Positions 43,619 to 52,371 of a stretch of 54,610 nucleotides of DNA are shown one piece after another. Position 1 is the stretch's first letter. Each line of letters opens with the position of its first letter. The position numbers and the translations under genes were made by a program. Below the pieces are notes generated by a model. The model worked only from the letters and a program-made list of their open reading frames with translations, ran no database searches and was not told where the DNA came from. Location: assembly GCA_002316005.1 (NCBI GenBank), contig DCIM01000076.1, positions 23,013 to 77,622 on the forward strand. Reading direction: 5' to 3'. The stretch comes from Prevotellaceae bacterium UBA1726. Its GTDB lineage: Bacteria; Bacteroidota; Bacteroidia; Bacteroidales; Bacteroidaceae.

Positions 43619-46609
43619 ATGAAGAAAATAATTCTTTTCGCTATGCTTGTGCTCGGCTCACTAAATTGTGCTGCTGAGAACAAAGGCATTTTATACCTGA
43701 AGTCACCTGCAAACTATCAGGTTCTCTCAATCTCACAGAATGGTGAGTGGGCTTGTGGTGTGCAGTATGACGAGAACTCTGATACTAACTTTGCATTCCG
43801 TTGGAACCTTCTTACCGGAAAGATTGAGGACTTTGGTGAAGGTATGGCTTCGTCAATATCAAACGATGGAACTGTTGCTGGTTCTTATTATGATTCAGGT
43901 AAGGAAATTGGTGGTATCTGGAATGGTTCATGGACTGCTCTTGAAAAACCAAGCAACTACGGTTATTGGGCTCAGGCTATCTCTCCTGACGGAAGGTATG
44001 TTACAGGTACTGACAATAAATATAAGTCGTACATTTGGAAAGACGGTAAGATTGAAAATAGTATCACTCTTACCCCTGTTGGAGAAACCTCAAATGGTAC
44101 ATTTATCACTTACGCTATCTCTCCTGACGGACAGAAAGCCGGTGGTTGGGCATACTATCACGATGACAACCGTAATCCTGGCTACTGGGATGCTTCTGAC
44201 CAGAAATTCCACGACCTTGAACCATCACAGGGAGGTTCTCCTTGGCAGACTGTAAGAAAGTTCTCTGCCGATAGCAAGAAGGCACTTTATTGGGGTGGCT
44301 ATCATAACGACAATGAAGAAGGTCGATATGGTATTCATGCTATCTATAATACAGAGACTGGTGATGTGGTTACTATCTTCCCTACTGAAGACGATCCATT
44401 CAACTTCGACTTCTTTGATATGAACGATGATGCTTCACTCGTACTTGGCTACGAACAAGATGGTGGAGGTTCTGAGCGTGCTATCATCTGGGACGGTGAG
44501 ACAAAACTTGCTGAGAACTATCTCTCTTCAAGAGGCGCTAATGTCGATCAGGATGATATTCTGATGTACTTCCGTGCTGTTTCTACAAGTGGTGACGGAA
44601 ATACTCTTGCTGTTCTCTATTACGATAATCAGTATGAGTATCACACAATGATTTTTGCTTTTGATCGTGAGACAAGCATGACCCCTCCTGTAAATCTTGA
44701 AGCTAATCAGGTTGTTGGAATGAACGTAGTTGACTTGAATTGGGGCGAACCTCTTGGCGACAAGGAAACTCTTGAGGGTTATAATGTCTATCGTGATGGC
44801 GTGAAGATTAACACAGAAATTGTTTCTTCTACACAGTATTACGATAAGGATTTGACAAACGGCACATATTCTTATACTGTTACTGCACAATATGCTGAAG
44901 GCGAGTCTAAGGCTTGCGATGCAGTTCAGGTTACAGTTGCTACAAAACCAGTTCAGACTCCTACACAGCTCGAAGTTCGCCAGAAGGGTTATAACAGTGC
45001 TCTTGCCGTTTGGGAAAAGCCAAATACAAATTTCACAGAGTGCAACTACTACGGTGATGGCAAAAATGCTATGGACGGATTTGGCGGTGGTACATATTCA
45101 TTCGAGACCGCTACACGTTTCTCTGCTGAGCAGATGAACCTCTTTGAAGGTTATCGTGTGACTGCTGTTTCGTTCGTACCAAAGAGCGAACAGGGCAGTT
45201 GGCTTGTAAACCTCTATACATATAATAATGGTCAGCTTACTCTCCTTGGTACACAGATTGTCAACCAGGAACTTGAGTATAATGCAAAGAACATTGTAAA
45301 GCTCACCCGCCCTATCACTCTGCAGAAGGACCATGAGTTGTTGGTTGGTATTCAGACAAATGTCACTAACGAGTCGTACGATGTTCAGGGTGCTTACGAG
45401 GGTTATCTCAAAGTTGGTTATACCGACCTCGTTCGTATGGTTGGCGAGAATGCCTTCTATTCACTCACAGAGGCTTCTGGTACTACATACGATGTGACAT
45501 GGCCTACTTCTGCCCTACTCTCACCTGTTGGTTCAGAAACCGACCTTGACGCAATCGACTATTACGAGATTTCTATTGATGGCGGTGAGGCTATCCAGAC
45601 AAAGGACAATCGCTTCACAACAGATAATCTCTCTGATGGTACTCACACTATTGGCGTAGCTGCTGCTTATACCGATGGCCGTAAGTCAGAGCCAACAAAT
45701 GCTAATGTCAATATCGCAGCAAATACAAATGCTTTGAAGGCTATCACTCCTACTGTGACAAACTGGGGATCAACTGTTATTGCTAAGTGGGAAGCACCTC
45801 TCGATGATGATGCAAGCTCACTTGGTTACTGTGCTAACCAGAAGGCTTCTAAGTCGCCAAAGACAACAAGCGATGCTACTATGATAAAGGCTCGTGTTGA
45901 TTTCCCTGCAAATCTTATCAAGACTTATAACGGATATGAGATCAACTCGCTTATGTTCTATCCTCTCTCTGATGCTTCATTCTATCTTGAGGTTTACGAG
46001 AACGACGAGTGTGTAGCTACTGCCGAACCAGAGACTGTCACTCTCGATACATGGAACACAGTAAGTATTGACCCTGTGACAATTCAGAAGGGTAAGATCT
46101 ACAGATATGTTCTCACTTGCTATGATTGTCCTGTTGACGAATCTCCACTTGCTATTGATGGCGTTACTCCAAGTACAGAATATTCTTCATATATCCAGGC
46201 TGGTGACGAATCGGGATGGTACACTATCGAGGACGAGACTGCTCTAAGGGGCAGTTGGCTCATGCGTATCTATGTTAACGATCCAGAGGCAGAGAAGATG
46301 AATGTCGATGGATATGATGTATATGTTGACGGCGAGAAACAGGCTTCACAGCAGTCGGCACTTGCGTTCTATCATGAAATGCCAGAGTTAGATGACAACA
46401 CACATGTTCTTCGTGTTGATACAAAGTATGCTGGTGTTCAAAATATCGTTGCTGGTAACAATGTAAGTTTCAAACTCGATCCTACAGGCATTGTTGATGT
46501 GAATGTAACAGACAATACAAATCCTAACATTTACAACATCCTTGGTCAGAAGGTTTCAAACTCTACTAAGGGCATTGTAATCGTCAATGGCAAGAAGATG
46601 CTTAAATAG
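43619..46609 (+). CDS. Secreted propeller-like (HAF-type) and FN3 protein
   Basis: 996 residues. Signal peptide about 1-19 (LGSLNCAAE). Residues about 25-350 hold repeated blades such as AFRWNLLTGKIEDFGEG, SISNDGTVAGSYYDSG, AQAISPDGRYVTGTDN and YAISPDGQKAGGWAYY, as in HAF/WD-type extracellular beta-propellers. From about 360 onward are fibronectin III-like domains (GYNVYRDGVKINTEI, YEISIDGGEAIQ, GYDVYVDGEKQASQ) alternating with jelly-roll-like regions (FPANLIKTYNGYEINSLMFYP). The tail NIYNILGQKV...KGIVIVNGKKMLK matches the shared export motif. Function unknown; binding of a surface ligand is plausible. 37 bp after the previous gene. Confidence 0.82.
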   Translation: MKKIILFAMLVLGSLNCAAENKGILYLKSPANYQVLSISQNGEWACGVQYDENSDTNFAFRWNLLTGKIEDFGEGMASSISNDGTVAGSYYDSGKEIGGIWNGSWTALEKPSNYGYWAQAISPDGRYVTGTDNKYKSYIWKDGKIENSITLTPVGETSNGTFITYAISPDGQKAGGWAYYHDDNRNPGYWDASDQKFHDLEPSQGGSPWQTVRKFSADSKKALYWGGYHNDNEEGRYGIHAIYNTETGDVVTIFPTEDDPFNFDFFDMNDDASLVLGYEQDGGGSERAIIWDGETKLAENYLSSRGANVDQDDILMYFRAVSTSGDGNTLAVLYYDNQYEYHTMIFAFDRETSMTPPVNLEANQVVGMNVVDLNWGEPLGDKETLEGYNVYRDGVKINTEIVSSTQYYDKDLTNGTYSYTVTAQYAEGESKACDAVQVTVATKPVQTPTQLEVRQKGYNSALAVWEKPNTNFTECNYYGDGKNAMDGFGGGTYSFETATRFSAEQMNLFEGYRVTAVSFVPKSEQGSWLVNLYTYNNGQLTLLGTQIVNQELEYNAKNIVKLTRPITLQKDHELLVGIQTNVTNESYDVQGAYEGYLKVGYTDLVRMVGENAFYSLTEASGTTYDVTWPTSALLSPVGSETDLDAIDYYEISIDGGEAIQTKDNRFTTDNLSDGTHTIGVAAAYTDGRKSEPTNANVNIAANTNALKAITPTVTNWGSTVIAKWEAPLDDDASSLGYCANQKASKSPKTTSDATMIKARVDFPANLIKTYNGYEINSLMFYPLSDASFYLEVYENDECVATAEPETVTLDTWNTVSIDPVTIQKGKIYRYVLTCYDCPVDESPLAIDGVTPSTEYSSYIQAGDESGWYTIEDETALRGSWLMRIYVNDPEAEKMNVDGYDVYVDGEKQASQQSALAFYHEMPELDDNTHVLRVDTKYAGVQNIVAGNNVSFKLDPTGIVDVNVTDNTNPNIYNILGQKVSNSTKGIVIVNGKKMLK

Positions 46610-46636
46610 AAAATAACAAATAAAAACAATAACAAA

Positions 46637-47125
46637 ATGAAAAAGTTAGTTTTAACACTTGTGATTCTGCTTGGTGCTCTCAGTACTGTTAGTGCTCAGA
46701 TTCCAGCAGTTGTCCTTAAGACAATCGATGGTCGTACAATCAGTACCGACACTCTCTCGAACGATGGAAAGCCTTTCATCATTGATTTCTTCGCTACATG
46801 GTGCAAGCCTTGCAACCGTGAGCTCTCTGCTATTGCTGATGTTTATGAGGAGTGGCAGGAAGAGACTGGCGTGAAGGTTATCGCTATTTCTATCGACCAG
46901 GCACAGAATGTAAATAAGGTTGCTCCTCTCGTATCAGAGAACGATTGGCCTTACGAGACTGTTCTCCTCGACCCAAACAGCGAGTTCAAGCGCGCTCTCG
47001 GTATTCAGATGATTCCTTATACCCTCGTTGTTGATGGCAAGGGCAACATCGTCTATAAGCATAATGGCTATACCGATGGTGCTGAAGAGGAGTTGATAGA
47101 GACTGTTCGCGAACTCGTAAAGTAG
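46637..47125 (+). CDS. TlpA-like exported thioredoxin
   Basis: 162 residues: signal peptide (about 1-20, STVSAQ) and a thioredoxin fold of the TlpA/ResA type with FFATWCKPCNREL (Cys56, Cys59) and the cis-proline region QMIPYTLVVDGKG. TlpA-type proteins reduce or isomerise disulfides in the periplasm, often in cytochrome maturation, but no cytochrome genes are nearby. Its neighbours include two Omp28-type proteins with their own CxxC, so they may be its substrates or partners (inference). It lacks the shared C-terminal tail and so probably stays in the periplasm. Confidence 0.9.
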   Translation: MKKLVLTLVILLGALSTVSAQIPAVVLKTIDGRTISTDTLSNDGKPFIIDFFATWCKPCNRELSAIADVYEEWQEETGVKVIAISIDQAQNVNKVAPLVSENDWPYETVLLDPNSEFKRALGIQMIPYTLVVDGKGNIVYKHNGYTDGAEEELIETVRELVK

Positions 47126-47127
47126 TG

Positions 47128-47160
47128 GCCTAACCCCATCCCTTCCCAAAAGGAAGGGGG
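47128..47160. repeat. Dispersed GC-rich repeat, copy 2 (reverse orientation)
   Basis: GCCTAACCCCATCCCTTCCC followed by AAAAGGAAGGGGG, beginning two bases after the thioredoxin stop codon. Reverse complement aligns with copies at 47251 and 48972. Confidence 0.7.
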
Positions 47161-47194
47161 AATACAAATACTAGAATATAACAATACATTAATA

Positions 47195-48883
47195 ATGAAA
47201 AAAATACTAATAGTTTTAGTATTAAACATCTGCATTTTGCCACTAAGCAAAAGCCCATTTGGGAAGGCTTGGTTAGGCTGGGCGCAGACCACTTTGAGTG
47301 GAAGTATCCAGAGTGATATGATGATTGCACCACAGCAGGACGAGAAGATTGGTACTTCGGAATATGACAACGACAAGTTCCTTACCAATACCTATGTCAA
47401 CCTCATGCTTCAGAGCAAGTATGTTGATGCAGGTGGTCGTTTTGAGTTCAATCAGTATCCAATGCCTGGCTATCAGGATGCATACAACGATTTCAAAGGT
47501 TGGGGTGTACCAAACCTCTGGGTAAAGGCAAAGGGCAAGAACATTGATGTCACTCTCGGTTCTTTCTACGAGCAGTTTGGTTCGGGTTTCATTCTTCGTT
47601 CATACGAGGAGCGTTCACTCGGTATCGACAATTCGCTCACTGGTGCTCATGTGGCATGGAATCCTTTCAAAGGTGTTCGTTTGAAGGCTCTCTCGGGCAT
47701 TCAGCGCAACTACTGGGAATGGGACATCGACAATATTGTCAGTGGTGCTGATGCAGAGTTTGCTCTCGACGAGATGATTCCTTCGTGGGCTGAACACGAC
47801 ACTCACATCACCCTTGGTGCTTCGTGGGTAAACAAGCACGAGGGTTCTGATGATGATGTGATGGCCGATGTTAGTCATCGTCTTAATCTCCCTGAGTTTG
47901 TAAATGCTTTCGATGTTCGTGCTCGTTTCCAGAAGAGTGGTTTCTCTATGCTTGCTGAATATGCACAGAAGACTGATGACCCTAACGAACTGAATAACTA
48001 CATCTATAATCATGGTCATGCCGAAATGCTTTCGCTGACTTATGTGAAGTCGGGCCTCTCGCTTCTTGCTCAGGCAAAGCGTTCGGAGAATATGGGATTC
48101 CGTAGTGAGCGTACAGCAAGTCCTTTGTCGAATGCTCTCTATGTAAACCATCAGCCTGCGTTCACAGTCGACCAGACTTACTCTCTTGCAGCCCTCTACC
48201 CTTACGCTACACAGACAGAAGGCGAATGGGGTTATCAGGCAAGTGCTGCCTATAAGATTAAGGGCCGTTTCTCACCTAAGTTCAAGGTGAACTACTCGCT
48301 TGTTACTGGTCTTGAGAATGCTCGACAGAATCGTATGGATGGTGCTGTTCGTGGTACTGATGGCTATAAGTCAAAGTTCTTCAAGAATGGCGATGTTTAC
48401 TATCAGGATCTCGACTTCATGTACGAGCACAAGCTCTCAAAGACTTTCGAGCATCATTTCATGTACATGTATCAGCAGTACAACAAGACTATCATCCAGA
48501 ATGAAGGTGGCAACATCTACAGCCATATCTTCGTATATGAGCCAAAGATCAAGCTCAATAAGAAGATGACTCTCCGTGCAGAGGCTCAGTATCTCTTCAC
48601 ACAGCATGAGTCGGGCGATTGGGGCTTTGGCCTCCTCGAGTTGTCTATTGCTCCTTACCTGATGTTTACCGTAAGCGACCAGATTGGTCGTTGCGAACCA
48701 CAGTCGGGCATCTATGGCGATGTCACTCACTACTTCCAGGGAATGATTACCGGAAACTATAAGAGTCATCGTCTGCAGGTGGGTTATGGTCGTACACGCG
48801 CAGGATATAATTGTAATGGTGGCGTTTGCCGCTATATTCCTGCAAGCAAAGGTTTCACAGTAAGTTACAATTATAATTTTTAG
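47195..48883 (+). CDS. Outer-membrane beta-barrel protein (DUF6029-like)
   Basis: 562 residues resembling the Bacteroidota DUF6029 family. After the signal peptide the chain is rich in alternating aromatic and polar strands (GGRFEFNQYPMPGYQD, VTLGSFYEQFGSGFILRSYE, LRAEAQYLFTQHESGDWGFG) and ends in a phenylalanine strand FTVSYNYNF, the usual C-terminal signal of outer-membrane barrels. The family function is unknown; it could be a porin or partner of the Omp28 proteins that follow. The signal peptide is odd: SKSPFGKAWLGWA (about residues 19-31) is encoded by a copy of the dispersed GC-rich repeat. Confidence 0.82.
   Translation: MKKILIVLVLNICILPLSKSPFGKAWLGWAQTTLSGSIQSDMMIAPQQDEKIGTSEYDNDKFLTNTYVNLMLQSKYVDAGGRFEFNQYPMPGYQDAYNDFKGWGVPNLWVKAKGKNIDVTLGSFYEQFGSGFILRSYEERSLGIDNSLTGAHVAWNPFKGVRLKALSGIQRNYWEWDIDNIVSGADAEFALDEMIPSWAEHDTHITLGASWVNKHEGSDDDVMADVSHRLNLPEFVNAFDVRARFQKSGFSMLAEYAQKTDDPNELNNYIYNHGHAEMLSLTYVKSGLSLLAQAKRSENMGFRSERTASPLSNALYVNHQPAFTVDQTYSLAALYPYATQTEGEWGYQASAAYKIKGRFSPKFKVNYSLVTGLENARQNRMDGAVRGTDGYKSKFFKNGDVYYQDLDFMYEHKLSKTFEHHFMYMYQQYNKTIIQNEGGNIYSHIFVYEPKIKLNKKMTLRAEAQYLFTQHESGDWGFGLLELSIAPYLMFTVSDQIGRCEPQSGIYGDVTHYFQGMITGNYKSHRLQVGYGRTRAGYNCNGGVCRYIPASKGFTVSYNYNF
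47251..47283. repeat. Dispersed GC-rich repeat, copy 3, inside a signal peptide
   Basis: AAGCCCATTTGGGAAGGCTT then GGTTAGGCTGGGC. It lies in frame within the barrel protein gene and codes for the end of its signal peptide. Close match to the reverse complement of the copy at 48883-48910. Confidence 0.75.
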
Positions 48884-48910
48884 CCTAACCAAGCCTTCCC
48901 TAAGGGAAGG
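48883..48910. repeat. Dispersed GC-rich repeat, copy 4 (reverse orientation)
   Basis: GCCTAACCAAGCCTTCCCTA followed by AGGGAAGG, starting at the last base of the TAG stop of the barrel gene. Palindromic CCTTCCC/GGGAAGG part may act as a weak hairpin in the operon transcript. Confidence 0.7.
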
Positions 48911-48930
48911 ATGTTTTATACAAAAGAATT

Positions 48931-49752
48931 ATGAAATTAATAAATATCATTTCAGTCATGAAAACAATTAAAAAGCCTCTCCTTTGGGGAGGTTTGGTGG
49001 GGCTGTTATTATCTTGCTCAAACATTGCTGAGGACGAGCGACTTATCTATGTTGCTCCTGCTGAAGTAGGTCGTGCCGTACTGATTGAGGATTTCACTGG
49101 TCAGCGTTGTGTCAACTGTCCTAATGCTACAGAGAAGATTCACGAACTTCAGGAACTCTATGGCGAAGATGCTGTCATTCCTGTTGCAATCCATTGTGGT
49201 CCTTTCGGCTTCACTGGCAATAAGAAATACGAAGGTCTTAAGAAAGACGCTACACAGGCTTATTGGGATGCTTTCTTCGATGACTCTCAGGGGCAGCCTG
49301 TTGCTAAGTTCAATCGTGGTGCCGCTAATGATGACTACCAGAACTGGAGTTCAGTAGTTGCTCAGGAAGTGCAGAAAACTACAAATGTGTCGCTTAATGC
49401 AGAATGCACCTACAATGAGGCAACAAGAACAGCTTCTGCTACTGTTACTACCCTCGGTCCTATCGGCGAGAAGGTTCACCTTCAGCTTTGGCTTCTTGAG
49501 GATAACATCGAAGCAATGCAGTTGCTGCCTGACGGTTCGGTTATGACACAATATGTTCACAACCACGTTCTTCGTGATGTAATCAATGGTACTTGGGGCG
49601 ATGAACTGACATTCACAGATGGAACCTTCTCAAAGAACTATGATTTCACAATCAGCGAGAACTACAAACCAGAGAACTGCTCGCTCGTTGCGTTTGTCTA
49701 TGATGAGACAAATGGCGTTCGCCAGGTTATAAAGAAAAAATTGACAGAATAA
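48931..49752 (+). CDS. Omp28-type lipoprotein with CVNC motif
   Basis: 273 residues. A lipoprotein signal ends LLLSCSN (Cys28 counted from the first ATG); a second in-frame ATG at 48958 would also give a good signal, and I cannot decide between them. The Omp28-type thioredoxin-like domain follows at once: LIEDFTGQRCVNCPNATEKI (Cys60, Cys63), then PVAIHCGPFGFTG and QPVAKFNRG. This is the minimal form of the family without the extra domains of the other three members and without the shared C-terminal tail. The stretch KKPLLWGGLVGLLLS of its signal is coded by a GC-rich repeat copy. Confidence 0.88.
   Translation: MKLINIISVMKTIKKPLLWGGLVGLLLSCSNIAEDERLIYVAPAEVGRAVLIEDFTGQRCVNCPNATEKIHELQELYGEDAVIPVAIHCGPFGFTGNKKYEGLKKDATQAYWDAFFDDSQGQPVAKFNRGAANDDYQNWSSVVAQEVQKTTNVSLNAECTYNEATRTASATVTTLGPIGEKVHLQLWLLEDNIEAMQLLPDGSVMTQYVHNHVLRDVINGTWGDELTFTDGTFSKNYDFTISENYKPENCSLVAFVYDETNGVRQVIKKKLTE
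48972..49004. repeat. Dispersed GC-rich repeat, copy 5, inside a lipoprotein signal
   Basis: AAGCCTCTCCTTTGGGGAGG then TTTGGTGGGGCTG. Same orientation as the copy at 47251 but read in another frame, giving KPLLWGGLVGL in the lipoprotein signal. Confidence 0.75.
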
Positions 49753-49791
49753 TTATTCACATTAAATATTAATTTATAAAACAAAAAAAAG

Positions 49792-51690
49792 ATGAGAAAG
49801 ATTTTACTCTTTGCAATTATGGCCGTAACATCGGTCATTGCAAACGCTCAGCAGTTTTCTGTTAACAAGGGCGTTCGTTTCACAGAATCTGGTATCAATG
49901 CTCCTGCTAAGGAAGCAAGTGTTGAAGGTACAGATCTCTGGGGTTACTTTTTAGGTGGTGCTGATAAAATCACCGGTCTTGGTACAGGTTCTACTGGCAC
50001 ATTCCGTGTTGCTATCTATGTTCCTGGTGATGGTGTCCTCAAGGGTGCAAAGATTCAGGGTATCAACCTTCCTGTTAACACTACAAAGATGTCAAATGTC
50101 TCAGTATGGGGCGGTAAGGCACTCGGTGGTACAGAATTGTTTAAAAAGACTGTAAGCAGCCTAAATACAGGTTTCACTCAGGTTGTTCTTGATGATGCTG
50201 TTGATGTTCCTGAAACTGGTTTGTATGTTGGTTATACTTTCACTATTTCTTCTACATCAACACAGGCTGAGCAGTATCCAATGGGTGTTGCTGAGGAGGA
50301 AGAAGTTGCTGGTTCGCTCTACCTCGGTTTGAGCGCAACTGCAGCATTGGAAGACTATGCAGGTTCAGGCTACGGTGTGTCTGCACTTCAGCTTCTTGTT
50401 TCTGATATGAAGCTCTACGACAATGCAGCAAATATTTCTTCTGTAGTTTGCTATGCTGCTGCTAAGGGTGGCAAGGGTAGTGTAAAGGTTAACCTCGCTT
50501 CTGACAGCAATAATGGTGTAAACACAGTTGGTTACAAACTCGTTGTTAACGGTGTTGAAACAACCGGTACAACAAATGTCACACCTGCTATTGCTGCTGG
50601 TTTGAACAAGTCTGGTTCTGTAAACATTGAGTTTGATGCTCCTGAAACTGTAGGCGCATTCCCTTCATCTATTGCTATTACCGAGGTTAATGGCGCTGCA
50701 AATGAAGGTAATACTGAAGCAACTTCATTCACAGTAAGCACAGTTACTCGTGTTGTACCTCGCGTTTCTGTAATTGAGGAGTACACTGGTACTGGTTGTG
50801 GTTACTGTCCTCGTGGATGGGTAGGTATGGAGTATGTAAAGGAAAACCGTCCTGACAACTCTATTGTTATTGCATGGCATAAGTATAACTCAGGCGACCC
50901 AATGTATGTTGCAAGTTATGCTTCACTTAGTTATGAGGGTGCTCCTGGATGTTGTGTTGACCGTAAGACTTACCCAGATCCATACTATGGAGAGGATTAT
51001 ACAGGTATCCACCACACTGTTGATGCTTATAGCGCAATTACTCCTACTGTAGATATCACTTCTGCTACTGCTGTTTTCTCAGAAGATAATAAGCAGGTAA
51101 CGGTTAATGCTGATGCTGAGTTCCTCACAAATGTAAAGAACTACACTATCGCATTTGTTCTTACTGCTGATGGTCTCGCTGGCACAACTTCTTCTTGGAA
51201 GCAGAGCAACTACTACTATCAGTATGCAAAGTCTCAGGCTGGTATTCTTTCTGAGATTCCTGGTCTTGGCGATTTCTGTAGTGGTGGTTCTATGGGCAAG
51301 TCGTCTGTAGCTCTTACATTCAACGATGTTCTTATCGCACATACATATTCAAGCAATAAGTCAACAGTTGCTGCAGTAACTTCTGCTGAACCAGATGAGG
51401 TTGTTTCTCGCGAGGCTACAATCAAGATGCCAACAAAGACAACTCTTGTAAATGCGCTCAATTACGACAAGGTTTATGCTAATATCCTTATTATCGACGA
51501 CAATGGCTATATCGCAAATGCAAAGCGCGTACAGGTTGTTCCAGATCCTACAGGCATCTCTTCTGTTTCTTCTGATGCAACAGAGGTAGCTCGCTACACC
51601 ATCGATGGCAAGCAGATCAACGGCGAGGTTAAGGGTGTTAACATCGTTAAGATGAGCGATGGTACTGTTAAGAAGGTACTCGTTCAGTAA
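49792..51690 (+). CDS. Secreted Omp28-type protein with CGYC motif
   Basis: 632 residues. Signal peptide about 1-19 (VIANAQ). N-terminal beta domain of about 180 residues, a CARDB-like domain (GSVKVNLASDSNNGVNTVGYKLVVNG), and the Omp28-type domain with VIEEYTGTGCGYCPRGW (Cys336, Cys339), IVIAWHKYNSGDPM and GAPGCCVDRKT. The end RYTIDGKQI...KGVNIVKMSDGTVKKVLVQ is the shared tail with three extra residues and a terminal Gln. Domain order matches the minus-strand protein at 38517. Second-last gene of the operon. Confidence 0.88.
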   Translation: MRKILLFAIMAVTSVIANAQQFSVNKGVRFTESGINAPAKEASVEGTDLWGYFLGGADKITGLGTGSTGTFRVAIYVPGDGVLKGAKIQGINLPVNTTKMSNVSVWGGKALGGTELFKKTVSSLNTGFTQVVLDDAVDVPETGLYVGYTFTISSTSTQAEQYPMGVAEEEEVAGSLYLGLSATAALEDYAGSGYGVSALQLLVSDMKLYDNAANISSVVCYAAAKGGKGSVKVNLASDSNNGVNTVGYKLVVNGVETTGTTNVTPAIAAGLNKSGSVNIEFDAPETVGAFPSSIAITEVNGAANEGNTEATSFTVSTVTRVVPRVSVIEEYTGTGCGYCPRGWVGMEYVKENRPDNSIVIAWHKYNSGDPMYVASYASLSYEGAPGCCVDRKTYPDPYYGEDYTGIHHTVDAYSAITPTVDITSATAVFSEDNKQVTVNADAEFLTNVKNYTIAFVLTADGLAGTTSSWKQSNYYYQYAKSQAGILSEIPGLGDFCSGGSMGKSSVALTFNDVLIAHTYSSNKSTVAAVTSAEPDEVVSREATIKMPTKTTLVNALNYDKVYANILIIDDNGYIANAKRVQVVPDPTGISSVSSDATEVARYTIDGKQINGEVKGVNIVKMSDGTVKKVLVQ

Positions 51691-51707
51691 TCGTTAAAAA
51701 GAAAAAT

Positions 51708-52292
51708 ATGAAGAAGTTTTTTAGTCTTATCGCAGCCTCTTTGGTTGCTATGACAATGTCGGCACAGAGCGTTTCTTTTGCTCATGCTGATGGCACTGTG
51801 GTTGAGAATGGCTCTACCCTCACAATGTCGACACTCGAAGACAGCGGTTTTGGCTATCAGATTCCGCTCGAGGATATTGGCATCCTGAATGGCAATGCTG
51901 CTCAGGAGGTTATCCTTCGTCTTTCTGCCGATGAGATTCCTTCAGGCGATTTCCAGTGCTGTTTCCCATCAACCTGCCAGATGCTTCAAGCAGGCACACC
52001 TCTCAACCTCAAAGCAAATCTGAAGGCTAACGAGTTGAAGATGATTAAGAACACAGAGTGGATGGTTGTTGAAGAGGAATACGGCACAACAACTGTTAAG
52101 TTCGAGCTTGTTGTTGATGATGAAGTTGTTTCTGCAATCACAATCGACTTCGTTTATTCTGATCCTGCAGGCATCAACGAAGTAAAGGTTGAGGATGCTA
52201 ATGCTCCAGTTTACAACATTGCTGGTCAGCGTGTTGGTGCAAATGCCAACGGCCTTCTTATCAAGAACGGCAAGAAAATCTTGGTAAAGTAA
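51708..52292 (+). CDS. Small secreted protein with shared C-terminal tail
   Basis: 194 residues, signal peptide about 1-19 (TMSAQS), a single beta-sandwich-like domain with a small cysteine cluster (DFQCCFPSTCQ), and the cleanest copy of the tail: PVYNIAGQRV then NGLLIKNGKKILVK. No recognised family. It starts 17 bp after the Omp28-type gene and ends the operon. The cysteine cluster could make it a substrate of the thiol proteins encoded beside it (inference). Confidence 0.8.
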   Translation: MKKFFSLIAASLVAMTMSAQSVSFAHADGTVVENGSTLTMSTLEDSGFGYQIPLEDIGILNGNAAQEVILRLSADEIPSGDFQCCFPSTCQMLQAGTPLNLKANLKANELKMIKNTEWMVVEEEYGTTTVKFELVVDDEVVSAITIDFVYSDPAGINEVKVEDANAPVYNIAGQRVGANANGLLIKNGKKILVK

Positions 52293-52316
52293 TCAGGTTA
52301 ACGATTCATTAATAAT

Positions 52317-52355
52317 AAAGACAGGGAATCAGCATTTGATTCTCTGTCTTTTTTC
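52317..52355 (+). terminator. Terminator of the seven-gene operon
   Basis: Fifteen-base arms 52317-52331 and 52337-52351 with one G-U pair, then a T run. Begins 24 bp after the last stop. Confidence 0.92.
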
Positions 52356-52371
52356 ATTTCTATGGAATGAG

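Noticed and set aside
46637..47125. Cytochrome c maturation role for the TlpA-like protein
   Set aside because: No cytochrome c, CcmF or CcsA-type genes are in the neighbourhood; the context points to the Omp28-type proteins instead.
47128..48910. Transposon ends or insertion sequence formed by the GC-rich repeats
   Set aside because: Copies at 47128 and 48883 have the same orientation and there is no transposase between them, only the barrel protein gene; I treat them as dispersed short repeats.
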